A stretch of 64,000 bases of DNA from an uncultured Lachnospiraceae bacterium (GTDB lineage Bacteria > Bacillota > Clostridia > Lachnospirales > Lachnospiraceae). The notes below the pieces were generated by a model, which did not search any database, was not told where the DNA came from, and was given only the letters and a program-made list of their open reading frames with translations. The stretch covers positions 1 through 64,000 of the forward strand of contig CAJTOO010000014.1 of the NCBI GenBank assembly GCA_910577735.1, in the 5' to 3' direction. The position numbers and the translations under genes were made by a program. Positions 16,297 to 24,194 of this stretch are shown here, one piece after another (the first letter of the stretch is position 1; every line of letters begins with the position of its first letter).

Positions 16297-17091
16297 ATGA
16301 CAAATGAGCAGAAAAGGGAAGAGAAACAGAAGCTGCTTTTAGAACGCTTACAGGAAATGAGTTATTTTGATGACGAATTTATGACAAAATGTCTGGAAGA
16401 TTATTCCAAAGGGGTAGAACTGATGCTGCGCATTATTATGAATGATGCAAAGTTAGTTGTAAAAGAAGCACAGGTACAGGCGGTAATAAAGAACCTGCAA
16501 GGGCGTTCTATCAGAATGGATGTTAAGACAAATGATGTGTCAAAGAAACAGTACGATGTAGAACTGCAACGAGCCGATAGTGGGGCAAAGCCGAAACGTG
16601 CGAGATATAACAGCAGTTTAATGGATGCAAATTCCATTCTTCCGGGAGATGATACGGAAATGCTGGCGGAAACGTATGTGGTATTTATTACAGAGAATGA
16701 TGTGCTTGAAGGTAATCTCCCGATTTATCATATTGACAGGACAATTCAAGAAACAGGGGCGTTGTTTAATGATAAAGCACATATTATATATGTAAACGGA
16801 GAGATTAAAGATGATACACCATTAGGGCGGTTGATGCACGATTTAAGCTGTGCTGATCCAGACGATATGAATTATAAGGAATTAGCAGACCGGGCAAGAT
16901 ATTTCAAGAAAGATGAGGAAGGACGAAAAATTATGAGTAAAATCATGGAGCAGCTTTTAAATGAAGAAAAAATTGAAGCAGCAAAGCGTATGCTGGAAAG
17001 AGGAAAAATGACAAAAGAGGAAATTGCAGAGGATTTAGATTTGCCATTGAGTGTAGTGGAAAGACTTGAGAATGATTTACAACTGGCATAA
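16297..17091 (+). CDS. Rpn/PD-(D/E)XK transposase-like nuclease (PDDEXK_2)
   Basis: The 264-aa protein matches the Rpn-type family of recombination-promoting nucleases. The nuclease core has MDVKTNDVSKKQYDVELQRA, giving the D ... E-x-Q active-site pattern (about residues 72-90), then IYHIDRTI and IIYVNGEIKDDTPLG. The C-terminus carries helical repeats and a helix-turn-helix-like KEEIAEDLDLPLSVVERLEN. It follows the recombinases by 36 bases and is the last gene before the spmA attachment repeat, so it is cargo or accessory gene of that element. Rpn proteins have been linked to RecA-independent recombination and phage defence. Confidence 0.82.
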   Translation: MTNEQKREEKQKLLLERLQEMSYFDDEFMTKCLEDYSKGVELMLRIIMNDAKLVVKEAQVQAVIKNLQGRSIRMDVKTNDVSKKQYDVELQRADSGAKPKRARYNSSLMDANSILPGDDTEMLAETYVVFITENDVLEGNLPIYHIDRTIQETGALFNDKAHIIYVNGEIKDDTPLGRLMHDLSCADPDDMNYKELADRARYFKKDEEGRKIMSKIMEQLLNEEKIEAAKRMLERGKMTKEEIAEDLDLPLSVVERLENDLQLA

Positions 17092-17227
17092 TGAATTTTG
17101 CGGTGGATTGTGAAAGCAGGAACTCATGAAACGGAGAAATCCTGCTTTTATTATATTGATTTTCTTGTTTTGGTATTATTCAACAATAAGAGAAAGGAAA
17201 AAACCATTATTACAAGATATTTTTCAC

Positions 17228-17590
17228 AAAGTTCGTGTCACTAACTTGACACAAGGGGGGCTTAAGGCGATGGAGGAGTTGGCACAGTTGGAGCGCGAAA
17301 GAGGAAATCCGGCGTATGTGTCTGCGGATGGGACTGCTAAAGGCGGTGTGGAAACTGTGGGAGGGAAGAAAGGGAAACGGGAGCGAATTGCCAGTAATGA
17401 GATGTGTACGTTTTTGATATTGAATATTTCTTCCCTGCAACTGATTCCCGTGAATATGATTGCTTACAGACAGCAGTACGGAAGCGTAAATCCGGCGGGG
17501 ATTATTGCGCCGGCGATTGTGGCGACGTTTGTGAGTACGGCAGTGGCGGTGGTGTATTGTAAGGTGAGGGATAGGAAGCGGAGAGTTTGA
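17228..17590 (+). pseudogene. spmA: spmA 3' fragment, copy 1 (displaced tail)
   Basis: From VTNLTQGGLKAMEELAQLER onward the frame encodes the C-terminal end of spore maturation protein A, including MCTFLILNISSLQLIPVNMI and AIVATFVSTAVAVVYCKV, two membrane helices. The N-terminal half of SpmA is missing; codons upstream of the repeat (an open frame from 17,126) belong to the mobile element. Copy 2 differs from this in 4 of the last 63 residues. The fragment is in frame, has no lesion and keeps its own terminator, suggesting it was once the functional end of spmA. Confidence 0.82.
17234..17259 (+). repeat. Candidate recombinase attachment repeat, copy 1
   Basis: A 26-base sequence is identical to 21,189-21,214. 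Its core is GTGTCA (17,235-17,240), six bases, TGACAC (17,247-17,252), an inverted repeat as expected for a serine-recombinase site. It ends in a G run just before the spmA codons for LKAME. Sequence upstream of the repeats differs between copies. Confidence 0.65.
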
Positions 17591-17606
17591 GTGGCTCTCC
17601 GTTTTA
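17579..17606 (+). terminator. Terminator of spmA tail 1
   Basis: CGGAGAG (17,579-17,585) pairs with CTCTCCG (17,595-17,601), followed by TTTT. The stem spans the stop codon. It shows that spmA was not co-transcribed with a following spmB here. Confidence 0.75.
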
Positions 17607-17629
17607 TTAATTAGTTATAATCCAATGTT

Positions 17630-17743
17630 TTATCGGATACATATAAGAAAATATGAGAGAAAATCGAAGTATACAATATATGAAATCGAAATATTATCGG
17701 ATTATATATTGCAATTGACATATAATAAGCACAAACGTATAAT
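17630..17743 (+). promoter_or_regulatory. Consensus promoter with repeated boxes before the integrase-like gene
   Basis: TTGACA (17,715-17,720) and TATAAT (17,738-17,743) with a 17-base spacer form a perfect housekeeping promoter. Upstream are two AAATCGAArTAT boxes (17,661 and 17,683, 22 bases apart) and two TTATCGGAT boxes (17,630 and 17,694). These are likely regulator-binding repeats, because a promoter this strong in a defence-type cassette is normally repressed. Confidence 0.65.
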
Positions 17744-17772
17744 AATATAAAATATTGGAAAGGACTAATTGT

Positions 17773-18753
17773 ATGAATTACCAAAAAATAATTGATGACT
17801 TTATAACAGAATATCCGGATTATAAAAGTGATGTAATGAATTTTACCGAATATTTGGAAATACATTGGGGAAATTCTTTGTCGGGAGAACCACTCCGTAT
17901 TCTACTTAAGGGTATAGATGTTGAATTTATATTACAGAGCCTGATTTATAATGTGGAAGATATACAGCGATATAAGAGCAAGACAAAGGCTAAACGGTAT
18001 GCCACCGTGGTAGGATTGTTTTTTAACTACATCCGAAAGACTACAGATATTGCAAATCCTGAATTATATGATGCAATTTCTTTCAACCGCCTGAGGGAAA
18101 ATTCATATATGAAACGAATGATGGCATATATTGAGAAATGTGATTTACTGGCGGGCATAGTTGAGCAGGAGCCTTTGACATTTATGCAAGCCGAAGAGCT
18201 TTTGGCATGGTCCAATGAACAGCTTGAAGATACGGAATGGGGAGGGGCTACGGATCTTAAGAAAGCAATGGCGGCTATCGGAATAAAAATGATGATGCTT
18301 TATGGGATCACATATCGTGAATTGAGAAAAATCAAATGGGAGAATTTTGATGAATATTATGGTTTTATTATAGTAAATGGCTTTGAACTTCGTTTGCCGC
18401 CCAAATTGTCAAGACAGTTACAGCAGGTGCAGAAATTTGTTTTTCAGAATAAAGTAAAGAGCAATGATGACTTGCTTTTCATAGATGGGAATGGAGAACC
18501 ATGGGGAGAGATAACATCTTCTTCTGGGATTCCTGACTATTTAGGGACTTTAATAGAGATGACAAGTGTAACAAGTATTGTCAAGTATGGAATTGGACAA
18601 CTTCTCAAGGCAGGTTTAAGTGATTCTGTTATAAAAAAAATAACGGGTGCAAGTGATAAGCTGATTCAAGGGTGCCTTTTGACGGAGGATGATGAACTCA
18701 AAAAGATTATAAATAATAAAATTGTAATGGCAGAGTTATATTATGAATTTTAA
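17773..18753 (+). CDS. Integrase-like protein lacking visible tyrosine-recombinase catalytic residues
   Basis: This 326-aa protein starts at ATG 17,773 (AAAGGA nine bases before). Its outline resembles a phage-type integrase. A helical N-terminal core-binding-like part has YKSKTKAKRYATVVGLFFNY. Then comes IKMMMLYGITYRELRKIKWE, in the place of box I, and SIVKYGIGQLLKAGLSDSVI with KKITGAS in the place of box II. The normal box-II H-x-x-R and final Tyr are absent. It may be a DNA-binding relative that has lost catalysis. It lies directly upstream of the HEPN-type gene in the same direction. The relationship is inferred from pattern only. Confidence 0.5.
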   Translation: MNYQKIIDDFITEYPDYKSDVMNFTEYLEIHWGNSLSGEPLRILLKGIDVEFILQSLIYNVEDIQRYKSKTKAKRYATVVGLFFNYIRKTTDIANPELYDAISFNRLRENSYMKRMMAYIEKCDLLAGIVEQEPLTFMQAEELLAWSNEQLEDTEWGGATDLKKAMAAIGIKMMMLYGITYRELRKIKWENFDEYYGFIIVNGFELRLPPKLSRQLQQVQKFVFQNKVKSNDDLLFIDGNGEPWGEITSSSGIPDYLGTLIEMTSVTSIVKYGIGQLLKAGLSDSVIKKITGASDKLIQGCLLTEDDELKKIINNKIVMAELYYEF

Positions 18754-18820
18754 GAGAAAATAAAGTAAATGTTACAGGGAGAAATAATTTGTTTAAGAAA
18801 AACTAGATGAAAAATATCTA

Positions 18821-18875
18821 AAGAGGTAATTCTTTTCGCAGGGGCTATGCCTCACCGCTAAAGAAAATACCTCTT
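18821..18875 (+). ncRNA. Three-tier hairpin between integrase-like and HEPN genes
   Basis: AAGAGGTA (18,821-18,828) pairs with TACCTCTT (18,868-18,875). TTCTTT (18,830-18,835) pairs with AAAGAA (18,860-18,865). GGGGC (18,841-18,845) pairs with GCCTC (18,849-18,853). The nested stems fit a structured RNA or a folded single-strand DNA site. It lies in a 230-base gap and is followed by an AT-rich stretch and the HEPN gene's ribosome site GGGAGGT. It is not followed by a T run. Confidence 0.5.
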
Positions 18876-18983
18876 CTATCCATAAATGATTATGCCTTTA
18901 TTAATTGAAATTATACATGGAATTTAAAGGCGTGTCAATTAAAATTTGTACGCATAGGAAGTGAATAGGCATGGGAGGTACTG

Positions 18984-20792
18984 ATGTTAAGTGGAAATAA
19001 CAATGAAATGCTGATCAATAGTGGTGTAAGAGAAGAAGCGGTACCATTTTATCAAAGATGGCAGGAATTAATGAATAGAAAAACATTGGACATATATCAG
19101 TACAAAATTATGACGTCATTAACTGCTATGAAGGAAATGGCAGAGGTAATAAAAAAGACGCAATCAGGACTGTTCACAACAGATGCTAACATAAAGGCGT
19201 GCCGGGAAGAACTTTTATTTATTTCAAATCAGGATAAAGTATTAATGAAATACAACAAAGCGATTCTCAATAGGCTTCAAAATGCTCTAAGTGGAGAATC
19301 GGAAAAGGATGCTGTTCATTATAGAAATCGTATATTACATCGCTTGAATTATGTCATAAAAAGGATTGATGAAGATTATCTGCGGAATGCTTTGAATGAA
19401 TTGAAACAGGCGATTATTGATAGAAATATGGAAGACATGGAGTTATATATTAATATAGTTGCTAGTCAATCAATATATAATGGATGGTCGGCACAGGCAT
19501 TGAATGAATTGCTTCGCTATTTTACTATGGACGAAATGAAGATTAAAGAATTTGATGAACAATGGGATATATTTTGCAGACAGTTATTAAATAATAGAAA
19601 GTCAACATTTGATGTATTAATATATGTACCCTTTAAACCGCAACAAAGGGAAACACAAGATAGATTACCTGAAATATTACAGAGATCAGGTTTGGATATA
19701 AACTCATATGATGAGTTATGTCAAATATATGATGATTTGAGAGATATAAAAACGCTGTTAAATGCGGATAAAAGATATTTTTGTGTACAAGAAGAGGCAT
19801 ACGATATTTACACGGCGGCACATCTAGCAGTCGTGGATGTTTCTGAGCAACTAAATATGGCAAGTTTTTATAATTTGTTAAGCGCGTGGGATTTGTCATC
19901 AGTAGTTATTGTTCCGATTAATAAAAGTACGCGTCATCATAAATCGTTTACGGCGATGCAGATATATCAAACATATGATTATATTGATGTTTCAGGCACA
20001 ATATTTGAGCATACCCAAAGAATATTCAGAGATGAAAATAAAAAGATTGTCAGAGAAAAACTAAAGGGTTCTTTTAGCTATGCCAATATAAGCCGGGCAT
20101 CACTTTTTCAGGAAGAAAAATATATGAATTTATGGGTGGCGCTGGAATCTCTGGCTAGGACAGAAATGTATAAAGATATAATTTCGAATGTAAAAGATAC
20201 TGTTCCCGCTGCTGTATGTCTGCGTTATGTTTACCGCATTGTAAGAAATTATGTAGAGGATTGTAACAGATGTGGCGTGCGGTTTGAATTTACAGGTAGA
20301 AATGTGGATACGCATCAGGAATCAAAACAGACAATGGTACGAGAAACTATAGAAATATTCAAAAGTCCTATATGGTATGCTGAATTAGTGGATAAAAGCA
20401 ATGTTAATATGTTGTTGAGATTTAGAACAGAATCTATCCACAAATTATTGATGGATCCAAAGGCTGTCGTAGAAAAAATAAAAAAACATTATAACCGCAT
20501 TAGCTGGCAAATCCAGAGATTATATCGAATACGTAATGAAATTGCGCATGCAGCGCTTCAGGAGCAGAACCTGTTAATTACTTATGTTGAGCATTTATAT
20601 GATTATCTGTCTATATATATTTCAGAAATAATCACATGTATGATAGATAATAATTTGAATAATATTGAAGAAGTTCTTAGTTTGATTAAAGATAATTACG
20701 ATGTTATGGTTGCCTATGCAAACAATAAGGAAAATGATATTTTGCGGGATACCATTTTAAGAACAGGGATCATTAATCTTATTTGCTCATAA
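18984..20792 (+). CDS. Large HEPN-motif protein, probable defence effector
   Basis: The 602-aa protein starts at ATG 18,984 with GGGAGGT four bases upstream. The C-terminal third has the two helices of an ApeA-like HEPN domain: LWVALESL at residues 383-390 and RLYRIRNEIAHAAL with Arg 517 and His 522 (R-x4-H, the metal-independent RNase motif). The N-terminal 380 residues are helical and charged, with no family I recognise. HEPN proteins cut RNA in anti-phage abortive infection and in toxin systems. AT-rich codon use and the position between spmA repeats point to mobile cargo. The RNase role is inferred from the motif. Confidence 0.65.
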   Translation: MLSGNNNEMLINSGVREEAVPFYQRWQELMNRKTLDIYQYKIMTSLTAMKEMAEVIKKTQSGLFTTDANIKACREELLFISNQDKVLMKYNKAILNRLQNALSGESEKDAVHYRNRILHRLNYVIKRIDEDYLRNALNELKQAIIDRNMEDMELYINIVASQSIYNGWSAQALNELLRYFTMDEMKIKEFDEQWDIFCRQLLNNRKSTFDVLIYVPFKPQQRETQDRLPEILQRSGLDINSYDELCQIYDDLRDIKTLLNADKRYFCVQEEAYDIYTAAHLAVVDVSEQLNMASFYNLLSAWDLSSVVIVPINKSTRHHKSFTAMQIYQTYDYIDVSGTIFEHTQRIFRDENKKIVREKLKGSFSYANISRASLFQEEKYMNLWVALESLARTEMYKDIISNVKDTVPAAVCLRYVYRIVRNYVEDCNRCGVRFEFTGRNVDTHQESKQTMVRETIEIFKSPIWYAELVDKSNVNMLLRFRTESIHKLLMDPKAVVEKIKKHYNRISWQIQRLYRIRNEIAHAALQEQNLLITYVEHLYDYLSIYISEIITCMIDNNLNNIEEVLSLIKDNYDVMVAYANNKENDILRDTILRTGIINLICS

Positions 20793-20828
20793 AAACCGTA
20801 AAGTGAAGAATGATCAAAGAAAAATCTT

Positions 20829-21175
20829 GTTGAATCAGTGCCGTTACGAGAAGCATTGATTAATTCCATTGTGCATAATGATTTTTGCGTGAAATTCCGC
20901 TTTATGAAGGTTGTTTTCCTATTTTTTCTATCAGCTAATGATGGGAATGCCGCCATTGGCGATAATAATGGCGATATAAGTGGCGATAATCAGAGCTATA
21001 GCAATAAGGTTTTGCTATTATTAGAAAAGGACCTGATATTACAGCAAAAAGAATGAGCGAGCAGACAGGTTTGAGCACCCGAACGATTAGTCGCATTATA
21101 AAGGAACTACGTGAGTCAGAAGTGATTATGCGGAAAGGTTTCAGTAGAAAGGGACATTGGGAGATTAATAAATAA
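20829..21175 (+). pseudogene. AlbA_2/RecG-like ATP-binding regulator, remnant
   Basis: PLREALINSIVHNDF at the start is the signature of the AlbA_2-type ATP-binding regulators. The end is their winged helix: AKRMSEQTGLSTRTISRIIK, then RKGHWEINK and a stop at 21,173-21,175. The middle of the gene is missing (short NGDISGD stretch instead) and a frameshift lies at about 21,030. The remnant ends a few bases before attachment repeat 2, so it marks the right end of cassette 1. Confidence 0.6.
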
Positions 21176-21188
21176 ATTACAAAAAGTC

Positions 21189-21214
21189 CGTGTCACTAAC
21201 TTGACACAAGGGGG
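21189..21214 (+). repeat. Candidate recombinase attachment repeat, copy 2
   Basis: It is identical to 17,234-17,259. GTGTCA (21,190-21,195) and TGACAC (21,202-21,207) form the inverted arms. The spmA tail follows at once. Confidence 0.65.
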
Positions 21215-21557
21215 ATTGAAGGCGATGGAGGAGCTGGCGAAGCTGGAGGCGGAGAGAGGGACGGCTGGGTATTTGGCGGGAGACGGCAAAGACGGTGGAA
21301 AAACGCCGGGTGCTTTTGCGTCCATGGAACAGGAAGGGCGAATGCGGGAGCGAGTTGCGAGTAATGAGATGTGCACATTTTTGATTTTGAATATTTCTTC
21401 CCTGCAGTTAATACCAGTGAATATGATTGCGTACAGAAGCCAGTATGGCAGTGTGAACCCTGCAGGGATTATTGCCCCGGCGATTGTGGCGACGTTTGTG
21501 AGTACGGCAGTGGCGGTAGTGTATTGTAAGGTAAAGGATAGGAGTCGGAGGACGTAA
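21202..21557 (+). pseudogene. spmA: spmA 3' fragment, copy 2 (displaced tail)
   Basis: The frame VTNLTQGGLKAMEELAKLEA (beginning just inside the repeat at about 21,192) continues through a variable Gly-rich loop. It then has the conserved MCTFLILNISSLQLIPVNMI and AIVATFVSTAVAVVYCKV of SpmA and stops at 21,557. Compared with copy 1 the loop region differs in length and sequence, while the last 63 residues differ at four positions. There is no lesion in the fragment. It opens cassette 2. Confidence 0.82.
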
Positions 21558-21656
21558 CGTCTTTCGCTTTCGTTCTATTTTGTGGGTAGGATAGACCCAG
21601 TTGAGTGTATTGGAGTTTCTCAACAGAGAAACGGAAATGTGCCCAACGTTAAACCA

Positions 21657-22238
21657 ACCGCTATGCGGGTGCGCGACGAATGTTATACAAAAATCACCTT
21701 TTCATTATAATAGGGGTGTTCAGGCCACTATCAGAGAAAGGAAAGGTGATTTTATGGCAAAGCAAACGAATTCGCTCGCACACACGAAGTGGATGTGTAA
21801 ATACCACATCATCTTCACCCCAAAGTATAGACGAAAGATTGTCTATACTCAATATAAAACAGATCTGAGAGATATATTAAAGCAGCTGTGCAGTTACAAG
21901 GGAGGGAAATATTAGAAGGGCACCTTATGCCTGACCATGTGCATATGCTGGTAAGCATACCGCCGAAGATCAGTGTATCTTCGTTTATGGGGTACCTGAA
22001 GGGAAAAAGTGCACTGATGATGTTTGACAGGCACACAAACCTGAAGTACAAGTCTGGAAACCGTCACTTTTGGTCAGAGGGATACTATGTCAGTACGGTA
22101 GGGCTGAATGAAGCCACGATCAAGAAGTACATCCAGAAGCAGGAGAAAGCAGATATCATGCAGGACAAGTTAAGTGTGAAAGAGTATGAAGACCCTTTTA
22201 AGGGTCAGGAGCAGGCGCGCCTTCTAAAAGAAACATGA
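21657..22238 (+). mobile_element. IS200/IS605-type insertion sequence, inactive
   Basis: A left-end-type hairpin ACCGC-TAT-GCGGT/G (21,657-21,669) precedes a tnpA-like gene by about 85 bases. The tnpA gene carries a frameshift. GACCCTT-TT-AAGGGTC (22,192-22,207) is a further palindrome in the 3' part of the gene. The right border falls close to 22,215-22,250, where an IS1182-type sequence resumes in the opposite direction. No terminal inverted repeats are expected for this family. Confidence 0.65.
21754..22238 (+). pseudogene. tnpA: TnpA Y1 transposase with single-base frameshift
   Basis: The gene encodes an IS200-type HUH transposase of about 160 residues. It has KYHIIFTPKYRRKIVY, then the HUH pair in MPDHVHMLVSIPPK, and the catalytic Tyr in EATIKKYIQKQE. 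At about 21,905 the expected AAG GGA GTG GAA reads AAGGGAGGGAA. One base is missing and the frame stops two codons later, while the downstream frame is intact. The enzyme is therefore non-functional unless frameshifting occurs. Confidence 0.82.
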
Positions 22239-22584
22239 AATTGATATCTCTTTTACAGTTAAGCTCCATGGAACGGGAAGGATAATCCCCATTCATGTAA
22301 GAGTAAAGCACAATCTTAAGAAGAGTTCTTGGGGATACTGAATTTATTCTTTCGTAAGTAGAATATAAGTCAGTCAGAGCCATCGCCTCCACAAACTGGC
22401 TTAGCAACCGCACAGAATCATTTTCTGGAATGATCGTTTCAATATTTAGCGGAGGTTTTAATTGATATCCGCCTTGATTTAGACTATAATTTTACACCAA
22501 CTGCCGGATTCTTTCGAGGTCTGACAGTTATTTTTTGCATAGAAAAGGAGCTGCGCACTAATTACTTAGTGCGACAGCCCCTTT
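22216..22584 (-). mobile_element. IS1182-type transposase remnant with one terminus
   Basis: The reverse strand encodes the N-terminal part of an IS1182-type transposase: NQGGYQLKPPLNIETIIPEN, SVRLLSQFVEAMALTDLY, LLKIVLYSYMNGDYPSRSME and CKRDINFMFLLEGAPAPD. It is cut at the border of the IS200/IS605 copy and has no catalytic core. A terminal hairpin, AAGGAGCTGCGCACTAA paired with TTAGTGCGACAGCCCCTTT (22,545-22,584), fits the outer end of such an element. It shows an older insertion later invaded by the IS200-type element. Confidence 0.65.
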
Positions 22585-22590
22585 GTGCCA

Positions 22591-22657
22591 ATTTTGTATA
22601 CCCAAAGACTTCTTATAATGATTTATCGTATACAAAATTTTGGGAACAGGGTATAAT
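22591..22657 (+). promoter_or_regulatory. Promoter region of the AAA ATPase gene framed by an 11-bp inverted repeat
   Basis: ATTTTGTATAC (22,591-22,601) and its exact complement GTATACAAAAT (22,628-22,638) flank a TATAAT (22,614-22,619). A second TATAAT lies at 22,652-22,657. The symmetrical arms around a promoter suggest control by a dimeric regulator or looping. Confidence 0.55.
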
Positions 22658-22699
22658 ACAAACAGAAAACAGATTATAAATTGGTTGGGGGCTGGACTA

Positions 22700-23797
22700 A
22701 TGGCAATTAAAACAATTGAAATTTTAAATGTAATGGTATTTAAGCGTCATTTGAGAAAGAATAATGCCGCATTTAAGTCTATAGAAGAAGGGGATTCATT
22801 TAATGATGGATTTAAGATAGAATTTTGTGATGGGATAAATGTTCTGATTGGTGAAAATGGAGTTGGAAAGACAACCATTCTGAAAATGATCTATGCCGCA
22901 ACGCAATGGTCAATTAAGCAGACGGATCAGGGAAAAACAAAAAGACTAATACAATTTTTTTCAAACAGCCTAAAAGATAGCGATGCTTTAAAAAATGCAG
23001 AAAATAAAGAAGATTATTGTTATTATAAAGTATCAGACGGAACGCATAGTTTTGAAGACAGTCTTTCCCATAAAGGTATATTCAATTACGATCAATGGCT
23101 TGGATTAGATATACAATCTGTCTTTATCCCTACAACAGAAATGCTGTCACATGCAAAGGGATTCCTGGCTATGAATCAGAAATATAATATGCCATTTGAT
23201 GGAACGCAGATAGATATTATTGTAAATGCTTCTTTACCAGAGACGCGGGAAATCCCATTTACCATGAGTAAAATCCTTGATAAACTAAGCGCTGTAATTG
23301 ATGGGACTGTTATTTTGGAAAATGATTCTTTTTATGTATTAAAAAAAGACGGTCACAAAGTTGATTTTTCATTAGAGGCAGAAGGATTGCGTAAATTAGG
23401 TCTACTTTGGAAATTAATACGGAATGGTCTTTTGGAAAAAGGATCAATCCTTTTGTGGGATGAACCGGAAGCGAATCTAAATCCAGAATTATATCCCCTT
23501 GTCGCAGAGATTTTGTTGGAATTACAGAAAAATGGAGTTCAGATTTTTTTGGCAACACATAGTTATAATTTTGCAAAATATTTAGAAATCCGCCGTACGA
23601 ATAACGAGCAGGTGATGTTTCATAATCTTTATAGAAGCCGCAATTTATTTTCGAATGAAATGCAAAAGATATTACCCGGGATGGATGATAACAGTGAAGC
23701 AATATATAGTCAATCAGCGGACAAAATGGACAAGATTAAATATAATCACATTATGACCGCAGATAACAAATTGCTTGATGAAGTATATGAACTATGA
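22700..23797 (+). CDS. AAA ATPase, OLD/ABC-type (probable defence protein)
   Basis: The 365-aa protein has Walker A GENGVGKTTI (residues 51-60), Walker B ILLWDEPEANLNP followed by FLATHSYNFAKYL with the switch His, and a Ser/Gly-type signature LEAEGLRKLGLLWKL before Walker B. This is the compact AAA_15/AAA_21 type seen in RloA, Septu PtuA and OLD-like defence systems. No TOPRIM or nuclease domain follows in the same protein. I chose ATG 22,700 (GGGGG eight bases upstream) over an earlier frame start at 22,640 that lies in the promoter. Two small genes downstream are candidate effectors. Confidence 0.72.
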   Translation: MAIKTIEILNVMVFKRHLRKNNAAFKSIEEGDSFNDGFKIEFCDGINVLIGENGVGKTTILKMIYAATQWSIKQTDQGKTKRLIQFFSNSLKDSDALKNAENKEDYCYYKVSDGTHSFEDSLSHKGIFNYDQWLGLDIQSVFIPTTEMLSHAKGFLAMNQKYNMPFDGTQIDIIVNASLPETREIPFTMSKILDKLSAVIDGTVILENDSFYVLKKDGHKVDFSLEAEGLRKLGLLWKLIRNGLLEKGSILLWDEPEANLNPELYPLVAEILLELQKNGVQIFLATHSYNFAKYLEIRRTNNEQVMFHNLYRSRNLFSNEMQKILPGMDDNSEAIYSQSADKMDKIKYNHIMTADNKLLDEVYEL

Positions 23798-23827
23798 GGA
23801 AATGATAGTGAAGAACTGCATATTCTC

Positions 23828-24184
23828 ATGGTAGAATATAAGAATGCATGTCTTGCAAGTGCAAAGAATCCGGAAGCATTTCATCCAATGGAAGATAAGA
23901 AAATATCAATTATAACACGCAAGTTTTATGATTCCTTGCATTATTTGAGATTATTGGATAAAACCAAACCGGTTTGGTACATATATATTCTTGAATATCC
24001 AAATGGAGATGTAACTACCAGAAAAAGACTGCGAAACAGATTAAAAATGGAACTGCTTTTTTCTCTGCAGGAGAATATTGGAAATGGAAAAAGATTGATA
24101 GATAGGGTAGATGTTCTTTCCATAGATGAATGGAATGCTGATAGTCAGTGTGGAAATTTTCCAGTTAAACGAGTATTAGAATAG
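23828..24184 (+). CDS. Unrecognised partner gene of the AAA ATPase
   Basis: This 118-aa basic protein starts at ATG 23,828 and ends at 24,184. The frame is open upstream to the ATPase stop and has no better start, so the true start may be a rare codon earlier. Visible features are SIITRKFYDSLHYLRLLDKT and YILEYPNGDVTTRKRLRNRL. It contains no motif I can assign. It lies 30 bases after the ATPase in the same direction, and two-gene ATPase-plus-effector layouts are common in defence systems. A nuclease or nucleotidyl role would be guesswork. Confidence 0.5.
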   Translation: MVEYKNACLASAKNPEAFHPMEDKKISIITRKFYDSLHYLRLLDKTKPVWYIYILEYPNGDVTTRKRLRNRLKMELLFSLQENIGNGKRLIDRVDVLSIDEWNADSQCGNFPVKRVLE

Positions 24185-24194
24185 GCTCATTAAT

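Noticed and set aside
17126..17227. Codons before spmA tail 1 as a real N-terminus
   Set aside because: The open frame continues upstream but does not resemble SpmA; it comes from the right end of the mobile element.
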